Shown here one piece after another: positions 45,835-57,221 of a stretch of 64,000 nt of DNA. Origin of the DNA: Puccinellia tenuiflora (taxonomy: Eukaryota; Streptophyta; Magnoliopsida; Poales; Poaceae). The position numbers and the translations under genes were made by a program. Location: NCBI GenBank assembly GCA_012064385.1, contig QRDG01000399.1, forward strand, positions 208,874-272,873, written 5' to 3'. The notes below the pieces were generated by a model, which made no database searches, had not been told where the DNA came from, and worked only from the letters and a program-made list of their open reading frames with translations. How positions within the stretch are numbered: the stretch's first letter is position 1; each line of letters starts with the position of its first letter.

Positions 45835-46174
45835 TTGATTTTTTGATTGTCGAGCGGCGCGCGCGTGGGTGGGTGGGGGGGGGGGGGGGGGGGTTCGGAG
45901 TTGGGAGGAGGCATGATCCTAGTTTGCAGGCTTCAAATTTCGCGCCAAAATGCATTTACTTAGTATAGATCTTGCGCATTCATAAGATTACCGCGTTACA
46001 AACATTACATGTACACGTAGCTGTGATGTGCTTCAACTCACAAATACCGACGACAACTCACCGTAGTGGTTGTCCGATGTACTTTCAAGTGAAATGTATA
46101 CCTCCACCAAAAAAATTACTAGAGCTGTTACCTATCGGCCCATACTCACCGTTGATTCGTGCCCCAGATGAAAC
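45835..46174. repeat. Upstream tandem duplication, copy 1
   Basis: Shares with 46209-46554 long stretches such as caaatttcgcgccaaaatgc, agattaccgcgttacaaac and ttcaagtgaaa, offset by ~375-380 bp. It contains a G homopolymer of ~20 (about 45874-45893) that is shorter and interrupted in copy 2. Confidence 0.9.
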
Positions 46175-46208
46175 AAGAAAATATATGCTTCAAATAAAAT
46201 GTAACGTT

Positions 46209-46554
46209 TTGAGTTTTCGATTGTCAGGGCGCACACGGCGCGGGTGGTGGGGGTGGTGGGGAGGCGGTCGGAGTTGGGAGGAGTCATGATCCCAGTTGGC
46301 AAGTTTCAAATTTCGCGCCAAAATGCATTTACTTAGTATAGATCTTGGGCATTCATAAGATTACCGCGTTACAAACATTACATGTACACGTAGTTGTGCG
46401 GTGCTTCAACTCACGATACCGACGACTTATGCCAACTCACTGTAGTGGCTGTCGGATGTACTTTCAAGTGAAAACGTATACACCCACCAAATTTTTTAGC
46501 GGAGCCATTACCTACTGGCCCATGTTCACCGTTGATTCATGCCCCAGATGAAAC
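46209..46554. repeat. Upstream tandem duplication, copy 2
   Basis: Second copy of the 45835-46174 unit, ending ~460 bp before the bHLH start codon. Confidence 0.9.
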
Positions 46555-46574
46555 ATGTGGTTGTTTCATCTGGG
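46543..46574. repeat. Perfect 12-bp hairpin
   Basis: cccagatgaaac (46543-46554) and gtttcatctggg (46563-46574) with an 8-nt loop, exactly at the end of duplication copy 2. Confidence 0.9.
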
Positions 46575-46892
46575 ACACAAATCTTAGAACACGAATAAAC
46601 AATGTAACACGTGTCGGTAGGTACCGCTTCTAGTAAAAAATGCATTCGCCTGTATATACCACAAATCTCAAAAATGCATCCGACGGCTACAATGGTAAAC
46701 AGGAATAGTGTATCCGGTACTACATCTTGCTTTTGGTGATGTTGTGAGTGTATGGTAACTCTTGTAATGTGAAAAAATAAAAAACCCAATTACCAAGAAG
46801 AAGGGAGGAAAGCTTCGGAATAGAGCTTTGGGAATTGGGAGGCGTATGCAAGATAGGTGGCTGCACACGCTGCCAGCCACTGGCCTGTGCGT

Positions 46893-46904
46893 CCTATAAG
46901 AAGG
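46893..46904 (+). promoter_or_regulatory. Possible TATA region of the bHLH gene
   Basis: ctataagaaggg lies ~120 bp upstream of the start codon. It is the only TATA-like sequence at a plausible distance; weak support. Confidence 0.25.
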
Positions 46905-47016
46905 GAAGCCAGCCAACCAAGAAGGCAGGGGTTCGAGTTGCAGAGGAGAAGCGAGCAAGGATAGGGTAATTAAGCAGTAGTAACTGACGGAGCGGGCTAG
47001 GGGAGGAAAGAGCGCG

Positions 47017-49714
47017 ATGCAGGACCCGGCGGAGAAGGTGGACGAGATGGCTGGAGGCGGCGGCGACTGGGCGTACATCGCGTCGGACGCGATGGCGACG
47101 ACGGGCTTCCCGGCGTTCCCGTTCCCCTGCGGCCGGGACGTCATGTCCGCGCCGACGTCGGCGTCGCTGCTCATGTCCATGGAGCACGCCGCGCTCTTCG
47201 ACTTCCAAGCGGCCTTCCCCTCGTCGTCGTCCGCCAACGCCGCCGCGCCCGCGCTCCCGGCCTTCCACGACTTCGCGTCCGGCGGCGGCAACCCCTTCGA
47301 CGTCGACGCGCCGCCGTTCATGCTCGGGGCCCCGGCGGGGGCGGCGGGTGAGCAGAAAGGCGGGTTCTTTGCGCCCCCACCGCTGATGACTTTCGCCGGC
47401 GGGATGGGGTGGGACGACGAGGACGAGGACGAGATGGATCAGCAGAGCTTGGACGCCTCCTCCTTGGGGGTCTCGGCGTCGCTGGAGAATGCCGGGGCCG
47501 TCGTCGCACCGGGTGGTGGCGGTGGCGGAGGCGGCGGCAACGGGAGGGGCAAGAAGAAGGGGATGCCGGCCAAGAACCTCATGGCGGAGCGGCGCCGCCG
47601 GAAGAAGCTCAACGACCGCCTCTACATGCTGCGCTCCGTCGTCCCCAAGATAAGCAAGGTGACAAATGCTCCTGTCATTTCCATGTTAATTTAATCGCCT
47701 ACTTGTTGTCATCTCTACTGTACTATTGTTGTTTTACCAAGTTTTTGTTCATGAGGTGATACTAGTACTCTAGTACAGGTATGATAACTGTTACTGCAGC
47801 AGGTGGTGAATTTTGGTGATGAATTCTTGAATTGGGATGCATTTAGATCAGAAAGCACAATATTTAGTAGATCTATGGCGCTCTTACAGTCATGTTGTTG
47901 CATCTATGCTATGTTTACGGAGCAATAAAATTCTTCCATTATCTATGAAAATAATCGTAGGCTCGGTTTGGTGCGCGGGAAATTTCTGGTTTCCTGCGCA
48001 AATTGAACTTATTCACGTGGAACATGGAGCAACAAAATTCTTCCATTATCTATTGGAGCGCGGGAATTTTCTCCGTATCCTGCAAGAATTGAACTTATTC
48101 ACGTGAAACAGGGAGCAATAAAACCCTTCCATTATCTAAAAAATCTCTACGGCTATATGGAGCATGGGAATTTTCCTTGTTTCCTGCGGAAATCAAACTT
48201 ATTCACTTGAAATTCATTTGTTGTGAATCCTTTTTTGTCGTTATGAAATTACTCCTTCCATTTATCTGCAAGATTTGTATGTGTGAATCTTTAATGTCTT
48301 CACTAACTCGTGAAGTTGTGTTGTTGCATAGGCCGGGTGTAATTGGTATCCACTTGATATTGATATATTGTCTTTTATCGAAACAAAAAAAAATGCTAGC
48401 TTTGATGATATAACTTTCTTCTGAGAATCCCTTCTCAGATTGCTGGGTGTTTGCTGTACTGTCTTGCCATGGTAGATTTCAGTTCTGAACCTACATCTGG
48501 ATGTTTTGCCTTACTGTCTAGCCATGGTATCCACGGTTTTTTTTTCGTAGTTTTTTCTTCTACTGTTGCTTGAGGTTATATATGGGGACCTGTAATTCTG
48601 TAACAGGCCCAGACTAAATGGTGCATGTTCAACACAGTGCCATGCACAAGGTGTTAACGAAAGCGACCTACCAAGTGCATTTTGTTTTCCATCTGTCCTT
48701 GATAGCTCTTTGTGTTGTAGTTTTTTTTTGTTGGTTTCCTTGACATAGTCCTGCTCCTGGATGTTTTGGTGTGTGCATTTTCCTGCACTTGTTTCATGTA
48801 ATCAACTTACTTTCTTCACATTAATCAAGATGGTTTCGAACAGTAAACAGTGATCTGAAGTACAGTTCCTGAAGAGTAAAAATGTTCTAACAATTGAGCG
48901 CTTTGCATCGTTAGATGCTAATTTGCAGTTGACCAGCAGCTCATCACCAGTTTTCTTCTCCCGTGTCAGATGGACAGAGCTTCAATCCTTGGTGATGCAA
49001 TAGACTACCTGAAGGAACTCCTGCAGAGGATCAGTGACCTTCACAATGAGCTCGAGTCTGCTCCGAGCTCTGGTGCACTTGCTGGACAAGCAGCAGCAGC
49101 TAGCTTCCACCCCTCGACGCCCACACTGCAGCCATTCCCCGGCCGCATCAAGGAGGAGCGGTGCCCGACCTCGTTCCCTAGTCCAAGTGGTCAGCAGGCA
49201 ACGGTTAGTCCATTTCCTTCTGTAATGAAATTCGATACTATCTGTTGTGTGTTGTACTGAAAATGTTAATTGTCCTTCATTTATTTGTGTTTCAGGTTGA
49301 GGTGCGGATGAGGGAAGGGCAGGCAGTGAACATCCACATGTTCTGCGCGCGCAGGCCGGGCATCCTGCTGTCCACCATGAGGGCCCTCGACAGCCTCGGC
49401 CTCGACATCGAGCAGGCGGTCATCAGCTGCTTCAATGGGTTCGCGATGGATGTTTTCCGCGCCGAGGTTTGTCATTCCACACATCTTTATGACAATGTAA
49501 CTGTGGCAATGTGTACTAATTCTGTCAAATGATGTACATTTTCCACATGTGTTTGATCAAATCCTACCGTTGCTGTTCACCATCTTTATGGTCTGATGAC
49601 TGATGTGTTTCTGTACTTCTGTGGATCCAGCAATGCCGGGATGGTCCTGGGCTGTTGCCTGAAGAAATTAAGGCGGTGCTCCTGCACTGTGCCGGTCTCC
49701 AGGGCGCGATGTAG
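47017..49714 (+). CDS. ICE/SCRM-like: bHLH transcription factor, ICE/SCREAM family
   Basis: Exons 47017-47658, 48970-49203, 49296-49466 and 49631-49714, all phase 0 with GT-AG sites, give 376 residues. The N-terminus is Ala-, Gly- and Phe-rich, then an acidic patch (DDEDEDEMDQQS) and a Gly run. The bHLH spans about 183-235: KKGMPAKNLMAERRRRKKLN is the basic region, and the intron splits helix 1/loop between KISK and MDRASILGDA, as in other ICE genes. IKEE at K275 matches the SUMO consensus known in Arabidopsis ICE1; SPSGQQ follows. Residues ~293-376 form the ACT-like C-terminal domain (VNIHMFCARRPGILLSTMRA, then LLPEEIKAVL). ICE/SCRM proteins act in the nucleus on E-boxes, activating CBF cold-response genes and pairing with SPCH, MUTE and FAMA in stomatal development. 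Which role applies here is not readable. It is shorter than AtICE1 (~494 residues). It looks intact. Confidence 0.92.
47919..48210. repeat. Three-unit tandem repeat in intron 1 of the bHLH gene
   Basis: Imperfect units start at 47919, 48026 and 48112. Each runs from ggagcaayaaaa..ttccattatct to ..aacttattcacgtgg, ~86-107 bp long. Confidence 0.8.
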
Positions 49715-50715
49715 GCGAAGCCCCCCCAGAACAAGACCTCCTCCAGGATGATGGTGATGGCCCTTTCCTCCAAGGGACTCCATTAGTGATCATCCTAGGC
49801 ATTGGGTGGTACTTGTCCTTCCTGTCTGGCCAGGAAAGTTGCTAGATGTATAAAAACTTTGTGTTGCTCTACCAGTTTCGTTTCGGGGACGATTTCATGT
49901 GATGAGGCTCGCCATCTGCAGGCATGAGCGACAACCATGTAGCCCGGATCTCTTTGTGTGTTATCTTTTTCTGCCGTTGAACTATCTGCGACTTTCTTCC
50001 ATGGTGAATGATGATGGGATGGGGAATATGAACTGTGTACATTTCCTTTTGCATACAGTACATATCCATGGCGTCAGTCAAGCTGCAGCTTGATCGTGCT
50101 GATGGTGCACAAAAGATTCAGCATGTCAGGACAATGATTGCCTGCAGCTTGTTGTTGCGGACAAGAGCTGGGATCAGTCACTGGACTGAAATGAATTCGG
50201 TGGAATTGAATTGATTTCACTGGCATCTTGTCGTCTACTTATGCAAAAACTGTTTCTGTAGTCTAGCCTGAACCATCATAATCATAACCCATGTGCAATT
50301 CTGCAGTGAGAGAGGTCGACTGGTACTCCATGTAGGGAGGATTAGTTGGGGATTTGTTTGGATAGGCCGGGCTTGGCAGGAATGCAGGATCTGGGTCTGT
50401 TCTTGAATTCTGCCGTCACTCTCCAAGGCCACAGCTATATTTGCAGATGCAGCACTGTTGGCTTCACAGTAACTATCATGCTGTTTCTTTTCTAAAGTAA
50501 CCATCGTGCTATTTTTTCTTGTGATACCGGCATTTGACCATTAGTCGTGCCTGGTAGGATGATTCGTTTTGTGGAGAAAAGAGGACATAGTAAATATCGT
50601 ATCCTTTACGGGTTTGTAAGCCACACATGTAATTTTGGTTCCTCAATTAGACAAACAAAATATGTGCTATATGCCAAATAAAAAAAAACTCAAATTCTTG
50701 TACGACGAAAGTTTC
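49715..50715. other. 3' untranslated and downstream region of the bHLH gene
   Basis: No other gene supported. The transcript probably ends within the first few hundred bases; no canonical AATAAA is obvious close to the stop. The stretch ends at the LINE insertion (aaagtttc, 50708-50715). Confidence 0.5.
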
Positions 50716-50740
50716 GGTATCCTCAGCTTCCTCGCGGATT

Positions 50741-51367
50741 CTCCTTAATGGTGTGCCGGGATGCCCTATCCGACATGGTAGGGGGCTGCGGCAGGGAGAC
50801 CCCCTCTCCCCTTTGCTCTTCGTCATCGGTATCGATCCGCTGCAGCAGTTGCTTCACATTGCCACCGATCAGGGGCTCTTGCGTCGGGTTCAGGGGAGAG
50901 GAGCCAATCTTCGGACTTCCATTTACGCCGATGATGTGGTGATTTTTCTGAAGCCTATTCCTACCAACGTAAACGTCTTGGCTTCCATTCTTGCTGACTT
51001 TGGAGAGGCGTCGGGTCTGGTCACTAATTTTCTCAAGAGCTCTGTTGTTCCCATTCGTTGTTCTAGTATTGACCTCGACGTGGTGCTCGCGAACTTTCCA
51101 GCAACCCGTGACACCTTTCCACTGCGCTACCTCGGCTTGCCGCTCTCCACCCACTGTCTTCGGAAAGCGGACTTTCAGTTTTGGAGGACAAGATCGCTGT
51201 CAGGCTTCCTATCCGCGCGGGAAAGCACCTCACGGTTGCTGGGCGCTGCGCGTGGATCAAATCCGTCTCCACTTCCCAGGTTATATACCACATCACACCC
51301 CTCGCCGTCCCTCCCGGAACGCTTCAGGGCATTGCAAAAATCCAGAGGGCCTTCCTTTGGGCGGCGG
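50741..51367 (+). pseudogene. LINE reverse transcriptase fragment
   Basis: Begins within the RT palm: GCPIRHGRGLRQGDPLSPLL, then the catalytic YADD at 50924-50935. A one-base deletion near 51180 shifts the frame; the continuation (EDKIAVRLP, AWIKSV, KIQRAFLW) lies in the next register and runs into the solo LTR at 51368. The endonuclease and 5' half are missing. Confidence 0.85.
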
Positions 51368-52380
51368 TGAAAGAACAAACGATGTCTCGGATGTCGCCTA
51401 GAGGGGGGGGGGGGGGTGAATAGGCGATTAACACTTTTTCTATTTAAGGGCTTGATAATTGCGGAATAAAACTATGTGTTTAAATTAACAAGCCAACAAC
51501 CTAAATTACTAGGTTTACCTATGTGCACCAACAACTTATGCTAAGCAAGGCAAGCAACAAGGTGATAGCAAGATAAATAACTTCAAGCACGAAGGCTATC
51601 ACAATGTAAATTGCATAAGTAAAAGCTCGGGTATAGAAATAACCGAGGCGCGCAGAGACAAGGATGTATTCCCGAGTTCCTCCTTGTTAAGGTAGTACGT
51701 CTCGTTGGAGGGGTGTGAGCTCGCCACAAGAGGCCTACTCAAGATGCCACAAAGGCCTCACTCTATTCTCCGATGAACCTCACCCAAGGGATTGGTTCAC
51801 CTTCCACTATCGGAATCCTTCGAGGCGGATTCCGGAGCCCTTTACAACTTCTCTTGGGGCACACACCCACAATTCAATTGGGGGCTCCCAAATTCGTGTC
51901 GAATCTTCACAACTCGAAGACTTCGCGGCACCTCCACACCGTCTAGGGTACATAATGCACCCAAGAGGCACAAAGCTCTTGGGAACACAATGCACCCAAG
52001 AGTAACAAGCTTCTCAACGTCGATCTTCACGTATCACCGTAGGGAGAGCAACCCGATGCAACAAATGCAAGAGGCAAGAACACACAAAGTGGTCAAGTCC
52101 TTCACTCTCAAATTCCAACCAAGCAACAAATGCTTTGGGGGGAATAAAAGAGGAAGAACAAAGGGGATGAACACAAAGCAACCCCAAAATCTAGATTCAC
52201 TAGTTCCCCTCACTTAGAGGAGATTTTGATTGGTGGAGATGTAGATCTAGATCTCCTCTCTTGAATCCCTAAATTTGGGCAAGAATCATTGGAGGGATTG
52301 AGAGTAATCAAAGCTTTGGAGGTCAACAATGGAGGAGTGAGAGAAGCTCCAAAACTTGGGAACCATTGGGGAAGAAGACC

Positions 52381-52415
52381 CCTTAAATAGGTCCCCACCA
52401 AATCCAACCGTTGGG
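52381..52415 (-). promoter_or_regulatory. Core promoter of the solo LTR: TATA region and AACGG box
   Basis: Minus strand CCCAACGGTTG (52415-52405; 10 of 11 to the MSA consensus), then CCTATTTAAGG (52391-52381), 13 bp between them. Confidence 0.5.
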
Positions 52416-52424
52416 GGCAGTTTT

Positions 52425-52600
52425 TCCTGCGCGGGCCGGAATTTCCGGCACTTACCCCGGAATTTCCGGACCCCCCGGAGCGACCCGGACGCCCTGGGAA
52501 CTCTCTGGACATGGTCCGGATATTTGGGCCGGAAATTTGGGCCGGATATTTCCGGGGGGCCGGAAATTCCGGCCTAAGGACCGGAACTTCCGGCCCAGTG
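52425..52600. repeat. CCGGAAATT-type palindromic array in the solo LTR
   Basis: Repeated ggaatttccgg, ccggaaattccgg and ggccggat motifs sit just upstream of the core promoter. Unit sequence differs from the GGCCGGCC arrays. Confidence 0.85.
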
Positions 52601-53869
52601 AAAAACTGCACAAAGAGCAAAACGAAAACGGGCATATCTTTTACATCCGGACTCCGTTTTCGATGATCTTGGGCTCTTAGAATCGTAGCAACGAGCTCTA
52701 CAAGAATAAAGAGAAACATCATAGTCCAACAAGGGAGGATAAAAACAAATGGAGAAAGGTAAAACCTCTCTATAAAAGGCGAACCGATAAACCTCCAAAA
52801 CCAAAAACCAACAAGTTTTTCATCAAGACTCCGTTTTCTATGATCTTGGGCTCGTTGGACTCGCAACGAAAAGATCTACAAGATCATGCAGAGAAACATC
52901 ATTGTCCATCATGATATTATAAAAGCAAATGGGGAAAGGTAAAAGCTTCTTTTCGCAAACCGAAAAAGCCGAATCTTTTGCAAATGAAGTCCGAATGAAA
53001 TAAAACCAATTTTGTTGGAAAGAGGACGACAAATGCTACCTTTAAAAAAGGCAAACAAGCAAAGGATATTTTGCAAAGAAATGGAAGAGATAAATCTTCC
53101 GCACGGATGAACCGGTAAAATCTCCAATACCGAAACCGCAATAGAAGATGCATATGAAAATCGTTTTCGGTGAACTTAGCTTTGTCATGACAAGCACGAC
53201 AAGCACCAAGACCACACCACGATAAGAGACAAATAAGAATCAATAAAGATGATTGCATGGATGCAAAGGTTTGTGCTCTCTATGACGATACGATCACGAT
53301 ACTTGGTCGAGAGCCCCTCTTGATAGTACGGTTATCTATCCTATAATCCGGTCTCTCACTAAACAACATGAGACCGATAAAATAGAAACCCTATCAAGAT
53401 CATACCTTTGCCTTGCGCATTAATCCACTTGAGGTCGATGAAGACGATCTTCATCTCCTCAAGATGCACCACCTTCCTCGATTGCGCTTCGGTGAAGATT
53501 CACATGACGCTCCCCCATACACCAAGATGGGAGACGCACTCTTCGGCATAACTTCACTTGGCCTTTATCAACCCGCACAAAGCCTTGATCAACACAAACT
53601 TTTCTTCCCTTAGCTTTGACTCCAACAAATGGATATCAAGCAACTCAAATGGACACACTCTTCGGCATAACTTCACTTGGCCTTGATCAACCCGCACAAA
53701 GACTTGATCAACACAAACTTTTCTTCCCTTAGCTTTGACTCCAACAAATGGATATCAAGCAACTCAAATGGAAACACCTATGAATATAGCTCAATACAAA
53801 CATTAGTCCATAGAGATTGTCATTAATTACCAAAACCATGCATGGGAGCAACCATGCACTTTCAGGCGG

Positions 53870-54924
53870 CCTCTTCCGTCTCGGGTGGGAAGTGTAAAGT
53901 GAACTAGAAGACCGTATGCCGTCCAAAAAAGCTCGGAGGGTTGGGCGTGCTTAACCTTCATACCTTTGCGAGAGCACTGCAGCTGAGGTGGCCCTGGTTG
54001 GAGTGGAAAGCGCCGGAAAAACTTTGGGTTGGCCTGGGAAACCCATGCATGGAGGAAGATATGGACCTTTTCTACGCAGCAACTTTGATTTCTATTGGAG
54101 ATGGTACCACCGCTGATTTCTGGCATTCTCCTTGGCTCCGGGGATGTCGTCCCAGTGACATTGCCCCGGATATTTTCCGCATATGCAAAAGAAAAAATTG
54201 GACCGTCTCTATGGCTATGCATGACGAGGCTTGGATTAGACAACTCGACTTCACTCAGGGCATGTCGGTGGACCATATCACGCAGTTTGTTGCCTTATGG
54301 ACGGAGCTGCAGGACGTTGTCTTAGATGAAGAGACTGCTGACTCCATTTCGTGGCGTTGCTCTACTTCGGGAGTTTACTCTTCCTCGTCGGCCTATAGCT
54401 TACAGTTTGCGGGTGCCACCTCCTCCCCCATGCCCACCTTGGTGTGGAACGCCTGGGCTCCACCTAAGTGCAAGCTCTTCGCATGGATGATCATTCAGAA
54501 TAGGGTGTGGACGGCGGATCGCCTTCAACGGCGTGGATGGCCGAACTGTGGGAACTGTCCCCTGTGCGGTCAGGTTCAGGAGTCTGGGGTTCACCTTCTC
54601 TTCCATTGTCGGTTCTCTGCCCGCATATGGAACGCGATCGCCACATGGATTGGGACCCCGCTTCTGCTCCCATGCCGGTGGGAGCATCTCCACTCGGTCC
54701 TTGACTGTTGGACGGCTACGGTCACGCATCCGGGAGCTCCTCGCAAGGCTGTTGCATCCATGATTATCCTGACCTCTTGGAAGCTTTGGAACGAGCGTAA
54801 CTCCAGAATCTTTCGTCACTCGTCGCACCTTCCCAGCTTGGTCATCTCTGAGATCAAGGAGGAGGCCCGAACCTGGTGTACAGCGGGTGCAAAATGTTTG
54901 GTGAAGTTCATTCCGGGAGAGTAA
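53870..54924 (+). pseudogene. LINE RT C-terminal part and zf-RVT domain
   Basis: Continues the LINE frame: SGGKCKVN, then TAG where Trp is expected, then GGLGVLNLHTFARALQLRW. Near the end is the zinc-binding zf-RVT segment (WNAWAPPKCKLFAW, NCPLCGQVQESGVHLLFHC). From 53941 the frame is open for 327 codons to the natural stop, so apart from the TAG near 53914 this half is well preserved. Confidence 0.85.
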
Positions 54925-55024
54925 TTCGTTAGGCTTCTTTTGGTGTTTTTGGTGTTATGGATTGGTGTGGGCTTGGTCATGTAACCGTTTAAAACCTTCT
55001 CTTCTGCTTAATAAATGAAAAAAA

Positions 55025-55494
55025 GTTTCTAATTATATATATGTTTTGGCAGATGAACTCATACTTCGCTGGTCAAATTGATGATGTTAAAGTACGTGCT
55101 AGCCTTATAAACCTAAAAGGGGACATTATTAATTTTCCAAATGTTACCAAACAAAGAAACTTTAAGGTACACCAAAATGAATATGAGCAATTGATTTGGC
55201 TCATACCTATTGTTACTTTGTAGTTTTATGAGGTTATTAATTGGTCGGTATTATCACACATTTAACGTGATCTGAAAAATTGCAGCAAAACAAAGTATAA
55301 CTTCATCACCACTGTAGACTAACTTAGGGATCATTGCTCATCACGGAAGCAAACACTGCTTGATCACCGTCTTTAAGATTGATTACACATTTTGTTATTT
55401 ATGTTGTTGCGCTTGGATTTTTTTGTTTAGCTTAAAGTTCTTATTAGCCTGGCTAGTTATTTAGAACTTGCTCGTTCAGTCTACAATTAAAATA
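55025..55494. other. Intergenic sequence after the LINE
   Basis: AT-rich. A 60-codon frame at 55041-55223 has no recognisable domain. Nothing else supported. Confidence 0.4.
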
Positions 55495-55747
55495 CTCCCT
55501 TTATAGATATAAGGTGTATTTGTTTCCGTGAAAAAAATATCAGAATATAGGGTGTACTACGTTTCACCACTCATCTGGATTTTTTTTTAGGGATTTCATA
55601 TGTTCCTTATCTCATGCAAACTCCTCTTTTCCCACATCAATTAGCGAGAGGTAATTTCATCCAAAACTGGTGTAATGTTCCCCCTCCACGAGTGTGCTTA
55701 AACTTCCGGGCAGAAAATTATACACCCTACAGCTAGGAACGAGGGAG
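55495..55747. mobile_element. Stowaway-type MITE
   Basis: Ends CTCCCTTTAT and GAACGAGGGAG with TA target duplications (55493-55494 and 55748-55749), 253 bp, no coding capacity. Fits the Tc1/Mariner-derived Stowaway family of grasses. Confidence 0.85.
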
Positions 55748-55906
55748 TATAAAATATAAAGTCCGCACATACTTGAAGTGTTACATATTAGAAATTTCTT
55801 ATTGAAATAGTTCAGAGTTGCTGGACCCACAATTTTAATATGTAAAGAACTAGGTACTAACTTTTGTAAGTTTATAGATGCAAAGAAAAAGGAGAGCGGC
55901 GTTTCT

Positions 55907-56287
55907 GTGCCCGGGCACACCAGCTCCCGGTGATTTTCAAAAAAAATTGAAAAATCAAAAACTTTGTAAAAAAATGCGAAAAAAATCATTCACGTACCCG
56001 ACCATGTTCCGCACCATCGTGAAAAATTTCGCATCAAAATATCATCGTATGCGACCTGGGCGAAAATGCCAAAATTCTGACAGCATGTGAGATCCGGAAT
56101 TTTGAATTTCTTGTCAGAATTTTGTCATTTTTCCCCAGGGCGCATACGATGATATTTTGATGCGAAATTTTTCACGATGGTGCGAAACATAGTCGGGTAT
56201 GTGCATGATTTTTTTCGCATTTTTTTGAAAAGTTTTCATAAGTTTTTTTTTGCTCCCGAAAAACGGGAGCTGGTGCGCCCGGGCGCC
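55907..56287. mobile_element. Foldback MITE
   Basis: Nearly the whole 381 bp forms one inverted repeat: outer tips gtgcccgggcacaccagctccc / gggagctggtgcgcccgggcgcc, inner arms with cgatgatattttgatgcgaaa and its inverse, and a short central loop around 56070-56120. TSD not resolved. Confidence 0.85.
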
Positions 56288-57221
56288 GATGCGAATTTCC
56301 GAAAAAGAATCTTTTGCGGTTTTTCTTATTGCTAAAATTACTGAAAAATATCAAGTTTTGAAAATTAATCTCAAAAGATCAAATCATCAAAAATACCAAT
56401 TTTCTATTTTTGAGAGTTGCACAAATTGGAGCCAACTGCTACAACACGAGAGATCCACCAGGCCGGATTAAACATGGATCTCGGGTAAGAGTGAAATAAC
56501 AATAGTAACGGAAAGCCTGTTGCATTTTATAAAACTTTGGGTACTCTCTAGCAATTAAGCTTTCAATTTTTAAGTATCTCGGAAAGCTTGGTCCCATTTA
56601 CTAGAAAGATGTTTTCCTTCATTCTAACTATTTGATCTAGTTCCTGAAAAAAAATAGAGGAGCTTGTGGGTAGTTGAAAGGACATCTACGTTAGTTACAT
56701 GGTTTTTATTATTATTTTTGTGCTTCACTTCCCTCCACCCGAACCTGACCGTGGTATCTCTTGGTGTTGAGTCACATGGGGTTGGACCGTCACTGCGCGG
56801 TCTCTCTCGCCCGCCGCCATAACCTTAAATTAAACAGGAGCCCTACCCTGCAATCGAAAAACACCGGTCATTTTCTCTCTCACATGCGTGAAAATGTCGT
56901 GAAGCAGACTCACTAAGCCGCCACCGTTTTGACTTGTAATATTAAGTGTGTAATATTTGGATATGTAATGGGTCTCTTTTATCACTCTAAGAGATAGAAT
57001 ATTTGTGGAACGGTATTTCATAAGTATTAGTGTACCACAACGTGTCGTGGTGTGAGGGGTCACCTCATATCATTTGCAAAAATCCATCAAAAAATATGAG
57101 TGCTTAACTGCTTATTACGAGTAAATTACAAAAACCTACCACATTTGGGGCAAGGGTACCATCTTTGGTGATTTTTGCAAATCAGTACAATCTCTGGGGT
57201 GACAAGCAACGGCCAGCGCTG
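56288..57221. other. Intergenic sequence
   Basis: AT-rich, no supported gene or repeat. The last five bases (cgctg) form the left target site of the following solo LTR. Confidence 0.5.

Larger units (their letters stand above)
51368..53864 (-). mobile_element. Solo LTR (2,497 bp) inside the LINE
   Basis: Minus strand starts TGAAAGTGCATGGTTGC and ends in CTTTCA. The target duplication GGCGG flanks it (51363-51367 and 53865-53869). No PBS, PPT or internal part is present. Same family as the LTR starting at 61489. It contains a 2x ~117-bp tandem repeat (53529 to about 53770), a second internal duplication (about 52650-52950), a CCGG array and a core promoter. It was probably produced by LTR-LTR recombination. 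Confidence 0.93.
50716..55024 (+). mobile_element. 5'-truncated L1-type LINE split by a solo LTR
   Basis: Left part 50716-51367 and right part 53870 to about 55020 form one element when the solo LTR and one TSD copy are removed. It starts inside RT and ends after ttaataaatgaaaaaaa. The likely target duplication is aaagtttc (50708-50715 and about 55022-55029), ambiguous at the A-rich tail. Confidence 0.85.

Noticed and set aside
55041..55223. 60-codon frame after the LINE as an exon
   Set aside because: No domain, no supported splice partners, AT-rich context.
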